Assembly: GCA_035947875.1 (NCBI GenBank)
Contig: DASZJQ010000204.1
Location: forward strand, 1-20,004
Source: Bog-473 sp035947875
Lineage (GTDB): Bacteria > Actinomycetota > Acidimicrobiia > Acidimicrobiales > RAAP-2
Direction of reading: 5' to 3'
DNA length: 20,004 nt
The stretch's first letter is position 1; each line of letters begins with the position of its first letter. The notes under the pieces are model-generated. The model had not been told where the DNA came from and did no database searches. It saw only the letters and a program-made list of their open reading frames with translations. Positions 14,832-20,004 of the stretch are shown in pieces. The position numbers were made by a program, and so were the translations under genes.

Positions 14832-17413
14832 GCGTCGACCTGCTGGAACGGCCGGCATCGGCGGAGGCCGGGCCCGGGACGGGCAACGGGGGCGTTCCCG
14901 CCCGTCGAGCCATGGTGCGCTGGGCCTGGCGGCTCTTCCGGCGCGAGTGGCGGCAACAATTTCTGATTCTCGCCCTGATCATCGTGGCCGTGGCGGCCAC
15001 CTTCGTCGGGGCGGCGGTCGCCACCAACGCGCCGGCACCGGCCAAGGCGGGCTTCGGCACCGCCGGCGCCCTGGCCACTTTCCAGGGTTCCGGCAAGCAC
15101 GCGAATGCCCCGCTCTCGCCCACGCAGGCCGCCGCCGACATCGCCCAGGTGCAACACCGCTTCGGCCGGGTCGACGTCATTGAGAATGAGACCTTTGCCA
15201 TCCCCGGCTCAATCGACACCTACAGCCTGCGGGCCCAAAATCCCCGCGGCGCCTTCGGCCAGCCCATGCTCTCCTTGGTCTCGGGGCACTACCCGAGCGG
15301 TCCGGGCCAAGTCGCCCTGACCCAGGGCCTGGCGTCCACCTTCAACGTGCGGGCGGGGGACACCTGGCACGGGGCGGGTCAGTCCTGGCAGGTCGTGGGC
15401 ATCGTGCAGAACCCCCAGAGCCTGCTCGATGAGTTTGCCCTGGTCGCGCCGGGTCAGGTGACCTCGCCCAGCCAGGTCAGTGTGCTGTTCAATGCGCCTG
15501 GGGTCGACGTGACCCGACTCGGGCACAACTACCAGACACCTCAGTCGGCAGCATCGGGCAATGTCTTCAACCCCGAGACGATCGTGTTCGCCGTGGCCAC
15601 CGTGGGGATGCTCCTCATCGCCCTGGTGGCGGTCGGAGGCTTCACCGTCCTGGCGCAACGACGTCTGCGTTCGATCGGCATGCTGGGCGCTCTGGGCGCC
15701 ACGGACCGGAACATCAAACTTGTGGTGAAGGCGAACGGCGCCGTCGTCGGTGTCGTCGGGACGTTCCTGGGGGCCGCGTTGGGCCTGGTGGCGTGGCTGC
15801 TTTACCGGCCGCACGCCGAGTCGAGCTCCCACCACCTGATCGGCGCTTTTACCCTGCCGTGGGCGGTGATCATCCCGAGCATGATCGTCGCCATCGTGGC
15901 CACGTACCTGGCCGCCTCGCGGCCGGCCCGGTCGATCACCAAAGTGCCCATCGTGACTGCACTCTCCGGCCGGCCCGCCCCTCCCCGGCAGATCCATCGC
16001 TCGGCCATCCCCGGCGTCCTCGTCATGGTGCTCGCCATCCTCCTGTTGTCCTACGCCGGGAGCATGCGCGGAGGCGGCGGGGCGCCTGAGGTTATCTTCG
16101 GCCTGGTCAGCCTGATCGTGGCCCTGATCCTGCTCTCTCCGCTGAGTCTCACGGCCCTAGCCAAGGTGACCCGGCGCACCCCGATCGCCGTGCGGCTGGC
16201 CGTGCGAGACCTCGCTCGCTACCGGGCCCGATCGGGGTCCGCGCTCTCGGCCATCAGCCTCGGCGTGCTGATCGCTGTCCTCGTCTGCGTGCTGGCGGCG
16301 GCGCGCTATGGGAATGTCCTCGACTACGCCGGGCCCAATCTGGCCTCGAACCAGCTGGTCGTCTACCCGCCCAACTCTGGCCCTGGACAGGGCGTCCCCG
16401 GCGGCGGATCCCCGAGCACGCCGACGCCGAGTGTGCAGGCAATGGCGCAGAGCGCGCACAACCTGGGAGCGTCTCTTGGCACGCAAGATGTGGTTGCGCT
16501 CGTCGCAACGGACGCCAACCTCCAGCATGCGGCCGGCGGTCGGCAATTCGGCGGCCAGGTTTACGTGGCCACCCCGTCGCTCCTCAAGGCCTTCGGGATC
16601 GCCCCTTCTCAAGTCGACCCCAAGGCCGACGTCCTCTCGATGCGCCCGGGGCTCTCGACTCTCTCCCTGATGCAGCTGCAGTACGGCAGCGGTGGTGGGT
16701 CGAACCCCGGCCCCACCAACATCGAACCCGGGCAGGGGCAGGGACCCGGCTTTGGGGGTCCGAATGCCTTCTCCTGTTCACCCGGCTCCTGTGTGGCCAA
16801 TCCGGACATCCAAGAGGTCAGCGCCCTGCCGTCCGGGACGTCGGCACCCAACACCCTGATCACCGAGCACGCGGTCCATCAACTGCACTTGTCGACCCAG
16901 ACGGCCGGTTGGCTCATCCAGGCCGCACAGCCCATTACCGCGACCCAGATCACCAACGCCCGGCAGGCGGCGGCCACGGCGGGCCTGACCTTGGAATCGA
17001 AGAACAGTCAACCGTCGTCGTCAGAGATCACCAACTGGGCCACCGTCTTCGGCCTCGTTCTGGCGCTGGGCATCCTCGCCATGACGCTCGGGCTCATCCG
17101 GAGCGAGACCGCGGGCGACCTGCGCATCCTGAGTGCAACGGGCGCCAGCTCGTATACCCGTCGTGCCATCACCGCGGCGACGGCGGGTGCCCTCGGACTC
17201 CTCGGCGCGCTGGTGGGCACGGTCGCGGCGTATGTCGCTGCCATCGCCTATTCCAACAGCAATGCGAACGACGGCCTGTCATCGCTCATCAACAGCGTCC
17301 CGGCGCGGAACCTTCTCGTCATCCTGGTCGTCATGCCGATGATCGCGGTGGTCGTCGGTTGGCTCCTGTCCGGCCGCCAGCCGGACGCCATCAGCCAGCA
17401 GCCCGTGGAGTGA
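14828..17413 (+). CDS. FtsX-type ABC transporter permease with large extracytoplasmic loops
   Basis: The 861-residue membrane protein has a first TM at about 45-66 and then a roughly 180-residue outer domain. A block of TMs follows with the FtsX motif LRSIGMLGALGATDRNI (about 279-295), further TMs, a second outer domain (about 500-735), and a final FtsX-like block with GDLRILSATGASSYTRR. It therefore has two FtsX modules, as in duplicated MacB-like permeases. The second outer domain contains two low-complexity Gly/Pro/Ser linkers (about 512-533 and 618-647) and a close cysteine pair (FSCSPGSC, about 650-658) that could form a disulfide outside the cell. It begins at the ATGA shared with the ATPase gene. 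The substrate is not evident. Confidence 0.93.
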   Translation: MSVDLLERPASAEAGPGTGNGGVPARRAMVRWAWRLFRREWRQQFLILALIIVAVAATFVGAAVATNAPAPAKAGFGTAGALATFQGSGKHANAPLSPTQAAADIAQVQHRFGRVDVIENETFAIPGSIDTYSLRAQNPRGAFGQPMLSLVSGHYPSGPGQVALTQGLASTFNVRAGDTWHGAGQSWQVVGIVQNPQSLLDEFALVAPGQVTSPSQVSVLFNAPGVDVTRLGHNYQTPQSAASGNVFNPETIVFAVATVGMLLIALVAVGGFTVLAQRRLRSIGMLGALGATDRNIKLVVKANGAVVGVVGTFLGAALGLVAWLLYRPHAESSSHHLIGAFTLPWAVIIPSMIVAIVATYLAASRPARSITKVPIVTALSGRPAPPRQIHRSAIPGVLVMVLAILLLSYAGSMRGGGGAPEVIFGLVSLIVALILLSPLSLTALAKVTRRTPIAVRLAVRDLARYRARSGSALSAISLGVLIAVLVCVLAAARYGNVLDYAGPNLASNQLVVYPPNSGPGQGVPGGGSPSTPTPSVQAMAQSAHNLGASLGTQDVVALVATDANLQHAAGGRQFGGQVYVATPSLLKAFGIAPSQVDPKADVLSMRPGLSTLSLMQLQYGSGGGSNPGPTNIEPGQGQGPGFGGPNAFSCSPGSCVANPDIQEVSALPSGTSAPNTLITEHAVHQLHLSTQTAGWLIQAAQPITATQITNARQAAATAGLTLESKNSQPSSSEITNWATVFGLVLALGILAMTLGLIRSETAGDLRILSATGASSYTRRAITAATAGALGLLGALVGTVAAYVAAIAYSNSNANDGLSSLINSVPARNLLVILVVMPMIAVVVGWLLSGRQPDAISQQPVE

Positions 17414-17476
17414 CCCGGCACCTTCCATGAGCGTCACTACGCTCCTCGACATCCCGACCGAGTTACAGCGCCTTGC

Positions 17477-17499
17477 GGTACTACGTGGTACGTAGTACC
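17477..17499. promoter_or_regulatory. Perfect inverted-repeat operator upstream of the second padR
   Basis: GGTACTACG and CGTAGTACC form perfect 9-bp arms around TGGTA. The repeat ends 8 bases before the ATG at 17508, and no Shine-Dalgarno lies between. TTACAG at 17463-17468 is a possible -35, with a -10 inside the repeat. The position fits autorepression by the PadR it precedes. An unusually short or absent leader is implied. Confidence 0.72.
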
Positions 17500-17507
17500 G
17501 TCGCCTC

Positions 17508-17882
17508 ATGGCACGAAACACAACGCCGGTCGGGCTCCGTCGGCCGAACGACCCACCCATTTTGATCCTGACCAGCCTGGCCGACGGCCCCAAACACGGC
17601 CATGCCCTGGCCAAGGACATCGAGGCGTTCGCCGGGGTGGTCCTCGGGCCGGGGGCACTGTACGGGGCCATCACCCGCCTCGAAGAGCGTGGTCTCATCG
17701 AAGCACTCGAGTCTGATGACCGGCGTCGTCCCTACCGGATCACATCGGGCGGCCGAGCAGCACTCGCCCAAGCGGTGCACGACATGCGAACCCTGGCCGC
17801 CGTCGGGGCGATGCGCCTTGGGCTGGGCGCCATGGATCGAGCCCGCCCGGTGGGCCTGAGCACGTTGGGGATGGCCCGATGA
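17508..17882 (+). CDS. Minimal PadR-family transcriptional regulator
   Basis: The 124-residue protein has a PadR winged helix: ILILTSLADGPKHGHALAKDIEAFAG, then LGPGALYGAITRLEERGLIEAL, then a basic wing (SDDRRRPYRITSGGRAAL). Only a short helix follows, so the C-terminal dimerisation half of longer PadRs such as the one at 13531 is missing. Its stop overlaps the start of the membrane-protein gene (ATGA). In actinobacteria such short PadRs are often next to membrane proteins, and the pair probably works together. The strong palindrome before its start suggests autoregulation. Confidence 0.92.
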   Translation: MARNTTPVGLRRPNDPPILILTSLADGPKHGHALAKDIEAFAGVVLGPGALYGAITRLEERGLIEALESDDRRRPYRITSGGRAALAQAVHDMRTLAAVGAMRLGLGAMDRARPVGLSTLGMAR

Positions 17883-18814
17883 GCAGAGCGGACCGTTTCG
17901 AGCGGCTGATCCGCTGGTATCCCCCGACGTGGCGGGCGCGTTATGGCGTCGAGTTTGTGGCGTTACTCGAAGACACCCACGGCATGGGCGACGTGCCGTG
18001 GCGGGAGCGCCTGGCGATCGCCAAGTCGGGGTCGGTCGAGCGGGCCCGCTCGGCCGGACTGCTGGGTGATTCGGCCGGCCCGGACGAACGGATCCGGGCG
18101 GGGTCCCTGCTCATTTTGTGCGCGTGGGCTTGCTTCATGCTGGCCGGTGGGATCTTCGCCAAATTCACCGAGCACTGGTCCGCCGTGACGCCGACAGCCG
18201 ACCGGTGGATCCCGAGCGACGGCTACCGCGCCGTGCAGTGGGCCGGCATCGTCGGTGTGGTCGTGGTACTGGCGGCCGTAGTGGTCGTCCTCCCGGCCTT
18301 TGTCCGGCTGGTCCGCGAAAAGGGCTGGGCTGTTGTCCAGACGCCGATCCTCCGAGCTGTTCTGGTGGTGGCCGCCACGATGGCGTGCACGGCAGGTCTC
18401 GTGATCTGGGCGCACCATCTCGGCGCTCACGACCGAAACGGCGGACCGGGGCCGTATCACCTGATCGTCCCCCTTTGGGTCTTGGCGCTCGCCGCCTCTC
18501 TCGGATTCAGCACCGCCGCCGCCGTGGCGGTGGCGCGCCGCCTCGATCTGTCGCGACGAGGGCTTCGGGCTCTCGGCGGGATGGCCATCGCCTTGACGGT
18601 GATCATGGTGGTGATCATGGCCGGCGCGCTGGCTTGGTGGGGAAGCATGGCCGCCTACGCCCCGGGATTCCTGGGCAACGGGGCGCTCACCACGTCGAAC
18701 GTTCTGCCGCCGGCCATGATCGTCGCCGGGATCCTCATGCTCTTCGGCGTGGCCACGGCCGCCACGGGGGCGGTGCGCGTGGCCCGGTCAATCGGGAACA
18801 CGGTGTCCCAGTAG
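17879..18814 (+). CDS. PadR-linked six-TM membrane protein with WYPxxWRxRYG N-terminal motif
   Basis: The 311-residue protein starts with a cytoplasmic segment of about 70 residues carrying RLIRWYPPTWRARYGVEFVALLED (about 9-32). I recognise this as a recurrent N-terminal motif of actinobacterial proteins encoded next to PadR regulators, but I know no assigned function. Six hydrophobic segments follow at about 73-94, 119-142, 158-179, 194-219, 233-258 and 277-299. There are no catalytic motifs or ATPase signature. The ATGA overlap with the minimal padR indicates coupled translation. A plausible role is a membrane sensor or sequestering partner of the PadR, or a small transporter controlled by it; both are inference. 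Confidence 0.8.
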   Translation: MSRADRFERLIRWYPPTWRARYGVEFVALLEDTHGMGDVPWRERLAIAKSGSVERARSAGLLGDSAGPDERIRAGSLLILCAWACFMLAGGIFAKFTEHWSAVTPTADRWIPSDGYRAVQWAGIVGVVVVLAAVVVVLPAFVRLVREKGWAVVQTPILRAVLVVAATMACTAGLVIWAHHLGAHDRNGGPGPYHLIVPLWVLALAASLGFSTAAAVAVARRLDLSRRGLRALGGMAIALTVIMVVIMAGALAWWGSMAAYAPGFLGNGALTTSNVLPPAMIVAGILMLFGVATAATGAVRVARSIGNTVSQ

Positions 18815-18837
18815 GCCCGGAGCGTAGGCCCGGAGCG
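18812..18837 (+). repeat. Tandem 13-bp duplication at the stop codon
   Basis: TAGGCCCGGAGCG occurs twice in direct succession (18812-18824 and 18825-18837). The first copy includes the TAG stop of the membrane-protein gene, so the second copy offers a second TAG. It looks like a recent slippage duplication. Confidence 0.85.
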
Positions 18838-18854
18838 TCGCTGCGGACTTCTGG

Positions 18855-18860
18855 CACAAT
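18855..18860 (+). promoter_or_regulatory. Possible -10 of a leaderless methyltransferase transcript
   Basis: CACAAT, preceded by TG one base upstream (extended -10 style), lies six bases before the GTG start at 18867. That is the spacing expected if transcription begins at the start codon. No ribosome site is seen before the GTG. The -35 is not convincing. Confidence 0.35.
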
Positions 18861-18866
18861 GCCCAC

Positions 18867-19598
18867 GTGGCGAAGATCTACTTCGACGAACACAGAGCGG
18901 AACGCTACGACGAGGACTCGGCCAACATGTTCGAGCCGGCGGTCGTCGACCCGGCGGTGGACTTTCTCGCCGATGTGGCCGGAGAAGGAGGCGCCCTCGA
19001 ACTGGGCATCGGCACCGGGCGTATCGCCTTGCCACTCAGCCAACGCGGTGTCCGGGTCCACGGGATTGAGCTGTCCCCGGCCATGGCCGCACGATTGGAG
19101 GCGAAGCCCGGCGCAAGAGACATCGGTGTGACGATCGGCGACTTCGCCACCACCCGGGTGGGCCGGACGTTCAGCCTCGCCTACCTCGTCTACAACACCA
19201 TCACCAACCTGACCACGCAGGAGGATCAGGTTGCGTGCTTCCGTAACGTCGCCGCGCAGCTCGAACCTGGCGGGTGCTTCGTGATCGAGGTACTCATTCC
19301 GCAGCTCCAGCGGCTCCCCCCGGGCGAGACCGTCCGGGCGTTCACGGTGACCCCGACCAGGCTCGGCTTCGACGAGTACGACATCGCCACGCAGATCTGT
19401 GTCTCCCACCACTACTGGGCCGTCGACGGCGAACTCGAAGTCTTCTCGGCGCCGTTTCGCTACGTGTGGCCGTCCGAGCTCGATCTGATGGCGCGCCTCG
19501 CCGGCATGACCCTGCGCGAGCGTTGGGGCAGCTGGGAGCGAGTGCCCTACACGAGCGACAGCGCCACACACGTCTCGGTCTGGGAGAAAGCGGCCTAG
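18867..19598 (+). CDS. Class I SAM-dependent methyltransferase
   Basis: The 243-residue protein has the class I methyltransferase core: motif I LELGIGTGRIALPL (about 44-57), acidic E68 at the end of strand 2 (HGIELS), IGDFA (about 90-94), and the post-motif LVYNTITNLTTQEDQVACFRNVAAQLEPGG (about 107-136). The C-terminal half carries a strand-rich segment with HHYWAVDGELEVFSAPFRYVWPSEL, typical of small-molecule methyltransferases of this general type. The acceptor is not predictable. The GTG start fits the MAKIYFDEHRAERYDE N-terminus that is common for the group. It lies downstream of the PadR module but is probably separately transcribed. Confidence 0.9.
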   Translation: MAKIYFDEHRAERYDEDSANMFEPAVVDPAVDFLADVAGEGGALELGIGTGRIALPLSQRGVRVHGIELSPAMAARLEAKPGARDIGVTIGDFATTRVGRTFSLAYLVYNTITNLTTQEDQVACFRNVAAQLEPGGCFVIEVLIPQLQRLPPGETVRAFTVTPTRLGFDEYDIATQICVSHHYWAVDGELEVFSAPFRYVWPSELDLMARLAGMTLRERWGSWERVPYTSDSATHVSVWEKAA

Positions 19599-19630
19599 CG
19601 GATCTGGAGCGGTCTCGACAAACGGAAAAG

Positions 19631-19663
19631 CAGCGGGAGCGCCCCCGAAGAGCGCTCCCGCTG
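19631..19663. terminator. Strong intrinsic terminator, mainly for the - strand gene
   Basis: A perfect 12-bp stem, CAGCGGGAGCGC/GCGCTCCCGCTG, surrounds a 9-base loop. Read on the - strand it is followed by CTTTTCCGTTTGT, a T-rich tract, so it is a textbook terminator for the gene ending at 19687. It could also stop the methyltransferase transcript from the other side. Confidence 0.85.
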
Positions 19664-19686
19664 AAAGAACCCAGGATTCGAATCGA

Positions 19687-20004
19687 CTAACAGATGGTGC
19701 CGACGATCACCCCGGTGCCGGCGTGACCCGGATTGCCGCCGTAGCCGGGATTGGTCTTGACGATCACGATGTGCAGGATGTTCCCACTCTCGGTCGAGCC
19801 CGACTGGCTGACCTGGCTCGACACGATCACTTCCATCTCACTCGGGATGGTCGACGGCGGGTCCGAGCTGTTCCCCGGGTCGCTCGTCCAGGTGGTCCCA
19901 CAGGTGAGGCTGCCGACATAGTCGACGTACCCCTTCATGGAGGCCGGCCCATTGTTGACGCCGCTGAAGGTGTTGTCCTTCCACCACTGCGCACCCCAGA
20001 AGTC
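19687..20004 (-). CDS. C-terminal end of a probable secreted or surface protein (partial)
   Basis: The frame is open to the right edge, so the gene starts beyond the window. The 105 visible residues begin DFWGAQWWKDNTFSG, continue with a CGTTWTSDPGNSSDPP segment and end in KTNPGYGGNPGHAGTGVIVGTIC. An internal ATG at 19938 would start mid-domain and is not the true start. I recall this FWGAQW ... CGxxWTxDPGNSSxPP ... VIVxxxxxQSGS ... NPGYxxxPGHAGTG pattern as a conserved C-terminal module of large extracellular actinobacterial and soil-bacterial proteins with beta-rich domains; its function is unknown to me. Two cysteines frame the module (in the CGTTW segment and as the last residue), suggesting a disulfide outside the cell. 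A strong terminator follows. Confidence 0.75.
   Translation of the reverse strand, partial: DFWGAQWWKDNTFSGVNNGPASMKGYVDYVGSLTCGTTWTSDPGNSSDPPSTIPSEMEVIVSSQVSQSGSTESGNILHIVIVKTNPGYGGNPGHAGTGVIVGTIC

Noticed and set aside
19674..19684. GGATTCGAATC, resembling a tRNA T-loop
   Set aside because: The flanks do not pair as a 5-bp T-stem and no acceptor, D or anticodon arms are found; it is a chance palindrome next to the - strand stop codon.

Overview
This 20 kb window is GC-rich and densely coded. Most starts are ATG or GTG with GGA/AGG-type ribosome sites, there are several ATGA stop/start overlaps, and no insertion sequence, phage gene, CRISPR array, tRNA or rRNA was seen. The gene families suggest a high-GC actinobacterium (Actinomycetota): a PadR-ABC cassette, a PadR-linked membrane protein with a WYPxxWRxRYG motif, a TetR/DHA2 efflux pair, a PIG-V-like GT-C mannosyltransferase, and a large cyclase-ATPase. 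The extracellular tail domain at the right edge made me think of a deep-branching soil lineage such as Acidimicrobiia. Phylum level is fairly safe; anything finer is inference.

Layout. (1) 2-4485, + strand: the C-terminal part of a patatin-like phospholipase (cut by the window edge), then a 1003-residue class III nucleotidyl cyclase fused to a STAND/AAA-type ATPase and helical repeats, then a nucleoside 2-deoxyribosyltransferase-family protein. Spacing is 18 and 44 bases, and the run ends at a hairpin shared with the convergent tetR gene. (2) 4542-6908: a divergent TetR repressor and 14-TM-type DHA2 efflux pump. The pump promoter carries two copies of a CGGAGG inverted repeat. (3) 7119-9109, + strand: small metabolic genes, namely a RibD-C/DHFR-like reductase, a KANL3/Tex30-like alpha/beta hydrolase and an enoyl-CoA hydratase with both catalytic glutamates, followed by a hairpin. 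(4) 9441-12062, + strand: a DyP-type peroxidase and a GT-C mannosyltransferase, separated by a 393-base gap with three hairpins. (5) 12192-13448, - strand: a GH1 beta-glycosidase, convergent with the mannosyltransferase and divergent from region 6. (6) 13531-17413, + strand: padR, ABC ATPase and FtsX-type permease, each joined by ATGA, with a clear -35/-10 promoter. (7) 17508-18814, + strand: a second, shorter padR joined by ATGA to a six-TM membrane protein, with a perfect 9-bp inverted repeat directly upstream of the start codon. (8) 18867-19598, + strand: a SAM-dependent methyltransferase, possibly leaderless. (9) 19687-20004, - strand: the C-terminal end of a probable secreted protein that continues beyond the window, with a strong terminator.

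The window is mostly a string of small, self-regulated export and stress modules. Two parts go beyond ordinary housekeeping. One is the phospholipase/cyclase-STAND/deoxyribosyltransferase run at the left, whose three families each have relatives in nucleotide-signalled stress or immune responses. The other is the pair of adjacent PadR modules, the second of which couples a minimal PadR to an uncharacterised membrane protein. Both functional readings are hypotheses.
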